A stretch of DNA of 64,000 bases, from NCBI GenBank assembly GCA_031763025.1, contig JASSKH010000003.1, forward strand, positions 19,066,977 through 19,130,976, in the 5' to 3' direction. Shown here one piece after another: positions 32,755-44,200 of the stretch. The stretch is from Macrocystis pyrifera (Eukaryota > Sar > Phaeophyceae > Laminariales > Laminariaceae). Numbering within the stretch: the stretch's first letter is position 1; every line of letters starts with the position of its first letter. The notes under the pieces were generated by a model, which was not told the DNA's origin, did no database searches, and was given only the letters and a program-made list of their open reading frames with translations. The translations under genes were made by a program, and so were the position numbers.

Positions 32755-33310
32755 AATATTGCGCACCTCGGACACACAGATCATCTACAGATCATGATCT
32801 TCATATTTCAGGGCAGATAGATAGATAGATGCCTGATCTGTATGACATAACCCATGTTGCCGTGTGGGACGCGTATAATCTGCATGCTCTAGGACATGCT
32901 TCCTGGGTTGGGTCTGTGTGCTAAACACATCCTGTACAACGTATCACGACGGCAGAGTAGGTTCTAGATAATCTACTGTAGACTTTAGATAGATCATGAT
33001 TATCTGTAGATGATATATCTGATTGTAGAACAGGGCAAGGGTTGCCCTGCTGTTCCCTAGGTGTTACCATTTAATACAATGGTTGGACTGAGTTATGGAA
33101 ATTCTCTCGCGACGTAGATACTTGCAAGGTAGAAATTTACTTGTTTGAAGATGCTACTGTTGTTGTTAACGCTATATATTGTTCATTGCGTGGCTTTTCA
33201 GAAGAAATAAGCGATAACAGCACGAGATACCAGGCATGCTTATACAGTAGACTTTAGATATATCATGATCTATCTGTAGATGATCTGTCTGATACCTGAT
33301 ACGTCCGACG
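32755..33310 (+). repeat. Dispersed family D repeat
   Basis: 32760-33050 is colinear with 2455-2760: cagatcatgatct, tttcaggg..gatagat, 'cctgggttgg', gacggcag, then repeated ctgtagatgatc. A further partial copy lies at 33225-33310. Confidence 0.6.
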
Positions 33311-33467
33311 TGTGAAAAAAAAAAATCAAGCAATACAAACGGTGTTCGCGTGGCTATTGCGTTGCGTCCCAGATGCCACCTCCCCATAGCACTTTTGGGC
33401 CAAAAAAATATTCATCACTGACTATCAACAGGAGTAGATTCCTTGGCCCAATATCGTTGGATTACTA

Positions 33468-33602
33468 TTGCGGGGGATCATAGTAAATAGGACCCACAGT
33501 ACATACTAAAACCTTCACATTTACCTATTTTTACTAGTAATAACAACATTAACAACATTCGGTCCTATTTACTACCATGGTATCAGCTATGATCCCCCGT
33601 AA
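33468..33602 (+). mobile_element. TTACGGGG/TA MITE, copy 5, with internal insertion
   Basis: TIRs TTGCGGGGGATCATAGTAAA and CTATGATCCCCCGTAA, flanked by TA. At 135 bp it is longer than the others because of duplicated aacaacatt and an extra catggtatcag near the right end. A heavily degraded relative may follow at 33618-33715. Confidence 0.8.
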
Positions 33603-33850
33603 TACAATTCGTGTCAAGGGGGAACACAGTAATCAGGACCAAACATGCTCCGTAAAAATACTTCAATATGTACAGTAGGTTTTCATGTATAGGACGGGTC
33701 CCGATTAATATGGCCCCTCAAAATAGTAGCGGTATTAATTAATAGTCTTTTTGCGACATTTTTCGTGACCTGCTCATCCGGTTGCACTTTAAAAAAAAAA
33801 CAAAATCGTAGCTCTCCTCACACTCATTTTTTTTGTGAGGAACAGCTTCT

Positions 33851-33945
33851 TGACCTTTTTAGGACTGTGGTCCCGTTTTCGGAGACAAGCCACTCTAATT
33901 TCAAGTAATTTGTCCCCAAAACGGGACTGCTGTACAAAAACGGAT
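33851..33945. mobile_element. Foldback repeat (AACCCTTT...family), copy
   Basis: 'ggactg..gtcccgttttcgg.gacaa' followed after a short spacer by its inverted counterpart 'ttgtccccaaaacgggactgctgt'. The same structure occurs at 44361-44457 and 63472-63582, and degenerately at 57702-57808. The clearest copy has AACCCTTT...AAAGGGTT ends. Confidence 0.65.
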
Positions 33946-34083
33946 AAGCGAGGAGCTGAGAGAATGTAAAATACTGCTGTAGGTGCTACCGGTACTTATG
34001 ATACCCTTATGAACCGTGCGTAGCCCGCGTTTGTCTTCGTAGGTCTTCGGAGACGCTCCGCTCGGAGTTCTTAATTCCATCAC

Positions 34084-34653
34084 TTGCACTACCAAGCATC
34101 GCGAGGCCCGTTTAAGATCGATATCCAGCTGCCGCGGCTCCCTTCACTTCGTAGATTCTTAAAATGTTTTAGCGAATTACGTAGGAGCGGTTACTGGTGT
34201 AGTACGGCTGGCAGCGGGCGCCCCCCCACCGACCCGAAGCCGAAGCGGCACTGGTGGCACCGCAAGAACACCCTTGCCACGCAGCCAGCGGCATATTCTG
34301 TTTCCATCATCGATTGTTTGAATGCTTCGCCTGATTTGCAAAACTCGACGAGGGTGTCGAAGGCAAAAATAAAACAAAATTCTCCGTCGGAACAGCAACG
34401 AAAAACAACCCCCACGATGCGTACCGAGTACACCACAACACAAAGTACCCGAAACAGTATCTGTTTCCCCCCTCCAACAGTACAGCGGCCGGCCTACAGG
34501 GAAACGAAATCACGTCGACAAAAAAAGGCGGAGATCATTCCATTTCCAAAATCTAGCTTCGGAAAGCCCCTCGTAACGCGGCTACCTTACTTGAAGCGCC
34601 AACACAAGAGAGCCCAAGCGCTACGTACGTCGCATGTAGAGAGCCTAGATTAG
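34084..34653 (+). other. Unidentified 189-codon ORF (longest unassigned plus-strand frame)
   Basis: Open from an ATG to TAG with no recognised domain; basic and Thr/Pro-rich. The opposite strand has a shorter but more protein-like frame at 34191-34436, including EAFKQSMMETEYAAGCVARV and FLRCHQCRFGFGSVGG. At most one of the two can be real. It lies 300 bp downstream of the NTT stop. Confidence 0.2.
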
Positions 34654-34726
34654 ATCAGCCATAGGTTAAGACGGGATGAAACGTAGAGCAGCAACACAAA
34701 GCGCCCCGGCTTCTTCCCTGACATCA

Positions 34727-34786
34727 CCCCCCCCCCCCCCCCCCCCTGGTCAATGGTCAAATGACTAAGGCAAGCAACAAATGAAT

Positions 34787-34820
<34 letters not shown>
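34727..34820 (+). repeat. C20 and C33 tracts around a short dispersed repeat
   Basis: C20 at 34727-34746, then 'tggtcaatggtcaaatgact' + 'aaggcaagcaacaaatga', then C33 at 34788-34820. The same 38-bp word, also followed by C, is at 8394-8435 and, diverged, at 29132-29170. Confidence 0.85.
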
Positions 34821-34821
<1 letters not shown>

Positions 34822-34959
34822 TAGAACTGCACAAAAAATATGGTACATTAATTCCACGTAGTTAATAAAAAAGGCGTGTGTAGTCCTACAGGGTTTAAAA
34901 GACAGAACCGCGCGAAAACGCGTCTACACCCCAGGCCAAGCAAAGCCGTGGAGGCCTTT

Positions 34960-35234
34960 TTACGCGGCGACGACACCAGGGGAGGGGGTCTTCTTCCCCT
35001 TGGTCAAAGCGGCCGCGTCTTCCTTGTCCTCCACCTTCTTGATCATGCGCCCGAGAGACTTTGCGCTCGTGAGCCATACCCCCACGATTCCCACAAGAAT
35101 GGCAGCCAGGTAGGGCGTGGATGCGGCCAGGGACCCCAGTGATACGATGAGGACCTACAACAGAGTAAAATGTATAGAGCGGCAAACACCAGACAGGAGG
35201 TTTACAGGGAGAGGGCGAGGCATTTCGTTATACA

Positions 35235-35297
<63 letters not shown>

Positions 35298-38200
35298 GCA
35301 GCAGCAGACTAGCGCCTATTCATGAAGGAACGACGCCCGGAGTTGACTTGCGAGTCTACTACGAAGAGAGACGTCTAAAATACGAGCAACTCGATAATTT
35401 CGACAAATTCGGAAATCTGCTAAAACGTGAAAAAAATACCTGGTACAAAAAAACTCGTACTGTGAAAACAAATTGAAGCCATTAAACCAAGTCCACATTC
35501 AAGAGGGAAGATGTGTTCGCATGGTGTTAATATTAATAGATGGACTTTACTATTGTAATAGTAGGAAGTATTTTCGCGTTTGCCGTCTGGCAAAGTGCAG
35601 CATGAGCTCGAAATTTCAACTCATCAATACGCCCCGAAAAGAACAACGGAAACCAACACATTTCATAGTATTATTATTGCTATTGTTAATATCATGTTTG
35701 GCATCCGACAACAACGCGATAATAGGGAGGTCGGTCCAACTTAATTATCGTGGCAATTCGGGAACACGGTGAATTCTACTGGTCTACCATGGTGATGGGC
35801 TTTCCGCTGCATAATCTCACCTGCTGGATGAAGGACCCGCCGGACTTTCCGAGGGGGTTTCCAATAACGTCCACGGCGGCCTTTCCCTTGGTCTTCTGCT
35901 CGGCGTCGAGGTTGATGTAGGCCATCTCCTTGCACGGGTCGAACAAGGAGTACTTGGCGCTCTTGGACAAGATGTTCTGTTCGTCGTCAATCGGGCCCGT
36001 CACCAAAACACAAGGGGGTGGGCATACGTACAGTAAGTCAGGACAAAGAGGCACAGATCTACAAGAGTTGCGGTAGAGTGCGCAAGCAAGCAAGCCGACA
36101 AGGAGAAAATCCATCAGCCGAGCATCAACCAATCAACAAAAAAGACGGGAGGGAGGCAATCAGTAAAGCAATTCAGCAACCAAACAAGTAATAGGCAATC
36201 AAACAAGCAAACTGAAGAGATAAATCAACTACCGTAGTCAAACCACCAACCGATCAAACAAGACGGGATAATCAATCAATCAAGCTATTACGGGGGACCA
36301 CAGTAAATGGGACAGCATACTGTTAAGAAAAATAGGCAAATATGTAGGTTTCTGTGTGTACCTTAGGTCCTATTTGCTATGGTCCCCCGTAATATCAAAC
36401 AATCGACCAACCAACCACACAAGGGAGGGAGGAAGCACCTGCGCGGCGCCGACGAAGACAGCGGCCATGAGCGGCGTCGTTCCGAAGAACGAGAGGACGG
36501 GTGCGAAGGTTCCCTCGAAACAAGATCAACGAGAAGAACCCGGCGCCGGTCAAGGCCAGCACGGTGGGGGTCACGAGGGCCGCCGTCGTCCACCCGAACT
36601 TCTGGAAGATGAACCGACCGAGGATCATCATGATGAGGGTCATGCTGCCCGTTGCCGTGCTGAAGTTACCCTGTGTCGAGAAAGGGGTGTGGTATGGTGT
36701 GGGAACGGTTAAGGGTTTGTGGAATGTGTTCGGCGATAAGCGAGACAGGCCAAGAAGAAACACACACAGTACGTGATAGCTACCGAGCGGTCAACGAGTG
36801 GATGCCACAACTCAAGCAGCAACATAGCAAGACTACTGTACAGTGAGTAAGTAGCATGATTACATGTGTCCTTCTACAGACGGACAGGGTGGTACATAAT
36901 CAATAAGTACATTTAATGCCACCTCAGCAGAGCAGCAACACAACAGTAAACCTACAGCTATTAACAGCACCACACACGTATCACTATCAACATGAACAGT
37001 ACACAAGCAGCATGTAAGGAGTCTTGTACCATCAGCACCACAGAAGTAACACTATCCACATGAATACTACACACTGGTAGTCAGCAGCACGTAAGGACTT
37101 CTACAGCCTCACCATGAACGCGGAGTAGGCGTTCGGGTCCGGGAAAGCCCTCTTCAGGTTTCCCTTCCACGTCACCTGGAAAGCGACAACACGATTCGGG
37201 CATGATACAATAGTAACAAAGCAGGCACCGCACTTTGTCAAGTGGAATCCGACGCAACCGAACCGAATCCAACGGAACCGGACGACGCAAGAAACGAGAA
37301 ATACTGACTAACACGGATGGTTACATGCGCGACACAACACCGACAGCAGCCCCCTGCCGACGGCAAGCAAGCATAACAGGTACTGAAAACACCTACCGAC
37401 CGTCGATGTCGACAAAGTGAAAAAGAAAAAAGTACTCGTCTCAGTGTGGCAATAATCCAAGGGCGCTTTGGAGCACTCTAGGGCAAGCACGACGGGGAGG
37501 GGTCGAAACGGAAAAAAATAGCAGTAACCAGTAACCAGTAATCATTGTACCGAGAAGAAACGGAGTATGCGGATTTGGCGACGAGATCGGCCAATAACAT
37601 CACGGGGTGCCGTTTCGCCACGAGCTTTGTCCTAATGTAGTGCTCAAGGAGGGGATACCCGAATAACTATGATAGCCCTAACGCACGGTGATGCTGTGTA
37701 ATGCTGTGAATAACTTACATCAACAGTGTGTATATACCAGTACAGTAGTAGCCGGTTCTAAACCCCTATTAATGGAGCGTACATCATAGCCGACCCCTGA
37801 CAATTCTATATAGAGAGAAAATAGCGTGTGCCACATGACAGCCCTATACATGGTAAATAGTGCGTACCAGTACATGATGGCCAACTCCTGACCACTACAA
37901 ATAGACTGTACCACGACTAATCCCGATGAAAAGTGTACCATACATGATAGCCGACCTGTAACCCCTAATAACAACTTCTTGATACTGCTGTGTACATGAT
38001 AGACAACCTCTGACCCCTGTTACCAGCGGGCTAATAGTGTGAATATACTCATACTCGCCTCCACGATGTTGATGGACATCCCGTAGGCGATGACGAGCAT
38101 AGCCAGGTTGCGGATGTAAGGGGAAGCCGCCAGGTACTTGGCGCTCTCCTGCACAGCAACAAAATCACGTTGGGAGCACGAAATCATGAACATCGGTCCA

Positions 38201-41200
38201 AGGCAAAGGATGGCGTATGGCGTCGCTCGGGACCGACCGATGCAGCACCAATAAAATCTTAGCAGCAAAAAAAAAAAACAACATAACGTCCAAGTAGGGG
38301 TGAGCGGTAGTCTCCGCGCAGATTCAGACATGGCAGAGGCCCAACAACTGTCATTATGAACACAATTATACGCTCACTCGCTCCAAGAAAGCTCAAACTA
38401 TACTGATATGCTTTTATTAAACGTACGAAGAGGCTGCTGGATAGACCAAAAAGACACGGTCTCTGCCATTTCTCATACGTTGCTTTCCGGCAGCATCGAC
38501 CATCGACTTACCGCGAGACCCATTGACGTCGCGGTTTTAGTTTTGGGCTGGCCAATCTCGGGAGCTACACACTCCGGGTCGGTCATCACGTTCTTCTGTA
38601 CGTGCGCGTGGGCACCGACGATCACAAGACCAAGGGCGCACACGGCACCTATTAATAGGTATACAATGAGGCGGTTTCAAGCAGGGGAGGGCGGGAAACG
38701 GGGGCAAGGGGAGCGTGATAAGTAAGACCCTGTCTCGTACAGGTGAGGACCCTAGGTGTATAATGAGGCGGTTTCAAGCAGGGGAGGGTGGGAAACGGGA
38801 GCAAGGGGAGCGTAATGAGCGTAAAAATCGAGATGCTGTCCCGTTTAGGCGAGGAGGCGGTGATAAGCAGCGGAGGCGGGAATCAGGGGTAGGGGGAGCG
38901 CAATAAGCAAGACGCTGTCGAACGGGTGTTGCAGTCTTTCGGCGCGTAGCTGCAGGATGGCTGTGCTGTGATAAATGCGCTATATATCATACGATAGCTG
39001 AAATAAGGTACCATGGCCTGTATTACAGTAATAAAGTCACAGCTGGATTGTCGTATGAATAGCTGAACCATCATACCATAGCTGGAAAACAAATATCATA
39101 GCTGCAGAACGATGGTGCCATAGCGGGGCAATAAATATCATCATAGCCGATCTCATAACTGTGAACTATCCTACTACAGCTGTGCAGTCATGTCATATAA
39201 CCGTATCAAAACTAAAAAAAAACTTCGATATATCACCTGGATATCACTTCATGACTAAAAAAACCTTCGAGGTATCACCTGGATATCACTTCAAAGCTGT
39301 AATATGACACCATAGCCACACTATCATAAGCTGGAATGGCATACTGTAGCTGTATCGCGCCAACGTTAGTGCGGAAGCAGGCAGACGCTGCTACATAGAG
39401 GCACGTACAAATACATCTAATCCAAACTGCATGCAAAAAATGCAGAAGTAAACAATGACTGACCCATGAGAAGCTTGAGCGAGGCGCCCCACTTGTCGAC
39501 GTGTGCCGGGAGGGAGGCGCGGAAGGCAGAAACGAAGCGTACGTACTGCCCAGAAAAGATCAGCGCCACGTTAGCGCCGAGGCCGAAGAGAGGGTAGTAC
39601 TTCTTCGCCTCCTTGGTTGTGGTGATCTGTCGAAAAATAATACAGTAGGTTTTGTACGCATACGGAGGAATGGGGGCAGGGGTGCTGTGGCGGCACTTTC
39701 CGATTGTTTGGAAGGGCTAAGTGTTGATATTGGTGCTGTTATTGTTGGTTCTTACCCTGTTACGGGAGAACCTAATAAGAATAAACATGTAGATGGTATT
39801 AATACCGAATCATCCAGGGATATTCACTTTTGGGGTACATCATGGGTTCAGACTACGTATTACTATGCCCCCCCCAGTATGGTCATACGACTACGGCCAT
39901 GCATGAGATCGAGTACATCTCTCCTATCGAGTACACCCCCCCCAGTTACATAGTAAACCCATTGCTGTCTCTGGATTTGGCCACACCAGAAATTAAATCA
40001 ATTCATTGAAACTGTCATCCATACGCAAGAAAATCCGCCACTAAAGCGGTTCTTAGTAGGATGCAGCTCACCCTTCATGCGACTCGCCCAACACCTCACG
40101 TTTCGCTTCGCGCTTGGTGCAAGCAATGTCTGCCTGGTCGGTGAAAACCCGACGTGCTCCGTCCCAGCATTGTAAGGATGCGGGGGTCTATGGTCATACG
40201 ACTACGGGACTGTCGGTTCTACAAAGGTTGAGGCGCACAAGCAATCTACCCCTCGAGTGGCTCCATCATCAAAACCCACACACACATACTCAAACACCCC
40301 CCCCCCCCCCCCCCCCCCCCCTCTCAATTCCCTCGCGCACACCTGATTGGCCAGTCCCCAAAACAGAACCGACACGACAACCGAGCCCCACAGCTCCGCG
40401 GCGGTGTAAAACACGGCGTACGTCCAGTTACGGAAGATGGAGATTAGGGGGGCGAAGGCCATGGGGAGGTGCGCGAGCAGGTAGTCTGCTGCGGCGTGGG
40501 GGTGGAGGGAGTCTCTGGCGGGGTAGATGAAGGCCGCAAAGGATGCGAAGAAGGCGAGGAAGGGCGTGATGCAGGCGTAGAAGACGCGAGACGGGGACAT
40601 GACGTTGTTCATCTTCGAGTACAGCACCGTGAAGGCGATGGCCGCGGGAAGGTTCACGTACGTCTTGAGGAAGGGGATGATCTCCGCGCCCGATCCCGGC
40701 GCAGTCACCACCAGCACGTCCTATTGGGGTGGTTGGGTGGGTGATTCCGTTGGTTATCTGGTCCGATGGTTGATTGGTGTGATGGTTGATTGGTGTGATG
40801 CCACGACGGTTGAGGTCGAAGACGGCAACGTGTCGTGCGTTCAGCTCCCTTCTCGCTTGTTGCGGTTTTCAGTGTTCAGTTTCGGGATCATGTTGCAATT
40901 TTCGATCTCAATTTCACTGTCAATTCCACGTTCATTTTCAAATTTACTGTCAAAATCACGTCCAAGCTAAATTTCAAAATCAAACCCAAAAACGTATCTA
41001 CAGCAGAAGCGTTAAAGTGCACAGCGTAAACAGGAAGCAGCAGGCAAAACCGTTGGGCATGTTCACAGAAAAACAAGCCTGGGCAGGCGGGTAGCCTGTG
41101 GCGAGCATGTCGTTGAAACTCGAACTTCGAACTTGCGCACGCGACGAGAGCCAAGGTGCTCCGTCCTCCTGGACGAAAGCAGCAACACGATTAAAGTAAT

Positions 41201-44200
41201 AACTACTCGTACTGCTGTCACATGCACCTGCACTAAAGGGGATCACCCCATACATCAAACAACACTCCAAGCAAGTACCAGGTAGCGTATATATAATAAA
41301 CGCGGAGATACCCGGGTATATACCCGATGGTCACTACAGCAGGTTCGGTACCCAGGTACCCCTGAGCATATGCTGCCTGATAGATATAACACACATGGAA
41401 CACCACCGCTCTTCACCACTGTTGTTGCTATAGTCGTCCTGGTGATGGCACAGTGAGCCCTCACCTTAGTGTCTCGAAGGATGGTGTAGTTGAACAAGAT
41501 GCAGAAAAACATCAACCCCAGCGGCAGCAGCTTCTTCTTCTCCGACTTGGTAGGAATTAATCCTTTCAAGCCCTCGCGGAAACCCTTTGGCGCCGGGGGC
41601 GCTTTCGCACCCCCGTCCAGGGCCACGGCCACTGATAACGCCTCGGTCTTCTGTTTAAACCCCGCCGAGTTCAGAGGAGGCGTGACGCGAAGGGGACGGG
41701 GGGTACTCATTATCATGCATAGAAGTAGTCGCGAAGGGGGGAAGGGGGGGTACAAGGTACGATGAACATTACCGCGATGCTCACAGTGGGAATGGGGTGG
41801 GATACGACAACTTCTACTCGTACTGACTCGTAGGATGATCAATATTGTATGTAGTGCAGACGGTACCAATTGTGATATCAACACGGTAGCAGTTCCAGCA
41901 GGCGCATTCGGATTGAACCGAGTAATTCTAGAATGACAACAGGAGCAATTGCTGTAATTGCGCGGGGCACTGACCGTATGCACGGGCACGTACGCGCGCG
42001 GGAGGCAATACACATGAAGCTCAAGGACATCATCCAGAGTACTACGAAACAAACCGCAGCATGCCATCACAGTAAAAACGTAACAAAAGCCATTTTGTCC
42101 ACATGTTCAAGAGCAGTTCAAGATTGACTATCCTATACTAGTACATACGATATGCTTCCGTACACTCTAGATCTCTCTCGATCGAGTCTATACACCCGCC
42201 TCCGTACACCCCTAGACCTCTATCAATCGAGTCCATGCCTGAACCAACGTACCCGCAGGCCGGCATACGTCAACAATCAAACCGGCTGAATACGTACCAG
42301 GTACGTTTTTTTTCCCCGAACCAGCTGGCAACGGCAACTTCAAAAGTTCCTAGTAGCGGGCTGGTTTTCGGTGACCGCAGCAAAAGATGAACGCACCAAA
42401 ACAAAAAAAACCCAGCCAAACACGACTTTCGAAACAAGCATATTGATAAGAGTAAACGCGTGCTCATTCCTGAGTGAGTGTCCACGCTGACGGCTGGTAC
42501 CGCCGTGGGCACGAAATGTACAGCAGCTGCAGTACCCATGTATTTTGGCGTTATGATAAGTTCTGTGTACACCAGTACACCAGTACACCAGTATGTAGAG
42601 TAATACATACGCAAGCACAAAGCAGTCATTGCTACCGGGATACTCATCAATAGTATTACGACAATGCGAGAACAACACGCCCTGTGTATACACATGAATA
42701 CTCGTAGCGCGGATATGTATATAGCGCGCCCCGCAGCCGTTGGCCGTGGAGAGGAGGGGTGCTGTGCTTTAGAGGCTTCTCCTGGCTAGAGCTAACTGCC
42801 GGTACCCAAGCCTACAGTAGTATTCATGGCACCAGGAGACACCGACAGCCCGCAGATACCCCACACTGCTGCTGAACGAGGGACCATGTAGAGCCATTTG
42901 TTTATACTTGTGCCAGTGAATATCGACAGCAGCACCGGCATTGTTCTTGTACAGCAACGCAAATCATGGGAAACACCGCTCTACTCGCAATACATGCAAA
43001 GAGTAGGTTGCTTGTATACATGCACAGCGGAAGTTGCTTGCATCTTGTTTCAGCAGAGGGCAGAGGCGCTGAAATACAAGTACTCGTACTCGAATATAGC
43101 GTCCTCTGCCTCGTATATTGAGTCTACGAGTATAATACCACATGAGTTTTACGTACAAATGTGTACACATACATGCGAACGATGAACAGCGCCAGTGAAC
43201 AGATAGCGAAAGTTGGAAGTACAAAACAATTATCAGCATACCAACCCAACATACTGCTGTACCAACATACTGCTGGTGGCTTCTGCACATTAACCCAACA
43301 GCTGCTACTTAAACGTACTACCTTTGTAAACGCCAGTCATTGGCGCGTGACAGAGTTATCCCCTTTCATCCCATCATTGGTCGAGCATCAAGCAGGAATG
43401 TGTTGTCGACTATTATTAATAATAGGCACGCGTACTCGTAGGCGTTTCGCCAAAACCTATAAACGACTTGGAAATAGACAAAGGGGTATGCAAACAAGCT
43501 GCGAACTTCAAAGTTTCACAACAAACGAGAATCTACTGTAAGGCTTTTGAGCCCTTTTTAGCCCTTTGTTGGGCCGAAAAATTACTGCGTACCTCTCACG
43601 GGAACGTAATTTTCCTGTCGACACTTTCTTCGGGTACTGTAACGCCAATTGAATAGATAAAAATATCCGCCTGTAGACCATCGAACGTTTGGCGAATCAA
43701 TGCCGTTTTATCTTTTATCATCGGTGATGCAGCCATCGTACCTCAGGCTGCCGCGCGTGAAATAAAATATATACGAAGCGATTCCGCGAGATTTTCGTGC
43801 TGCTGGCTTGCAACCTCGAGTTCACGAAAACAACTCGTGAACCGTTTTTGGCTTCCTACGATTGCTCTGTGGCGCATCCGACAACCTCACTGCCCATTAG
43901 GAGCGTGCCTAATTTCTCGGGCTGTAGATGCTTGTGAGGAGCTGTAACCGTCCGCAAGTGAAGTGCAAAATTTCAGTTGGGGCATGTGTTTGTCTACAGT
44001 CTACAGTAATTGTTTGTACCACATTTGTCGACCAATGTCGAGCACTGTAGTAGCACCTCTCAGTCGAGGTGTAGGCCTCCGTTGAGAAAGCGCGGACGGG
44101 CAATCTGAAGACAATCACATCCTGCTGTGGATGAAACACTTTCGATAAGCTGATATGATATGATATGATACACCCGCTCTCTGGTAAGGCACGAGCCAGA

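Larger units (their letters stand above)
25062..34959. other. 9.9-kb repeat-rich spacer between SOD and NTT, with unassigned coding-like exons
   Basis: No named gene was found. Contents: palindromic TACCTGGTA words (densest at 25600-25685), isolated exon-like segments on the plus strand (listed separately), a C37 tract, a 0.5-kb tandem duplication of a C-tailed repeat, family D repeats, one TA MITE, a foldback fragment at 33851-33945, and two C tracts near the NTT 3' end. ORFs at 32134-32451 (+) and 34084-34653 (+) are the longest open frames but match nothing I know. Confidence 0.55.

Noticed and set aside
35741..35935. Minus-strand ORF overlapping NTT exon 9 in another frame
   Set aside because: Shadow of a real exon; the NTT frame has the family motifs.
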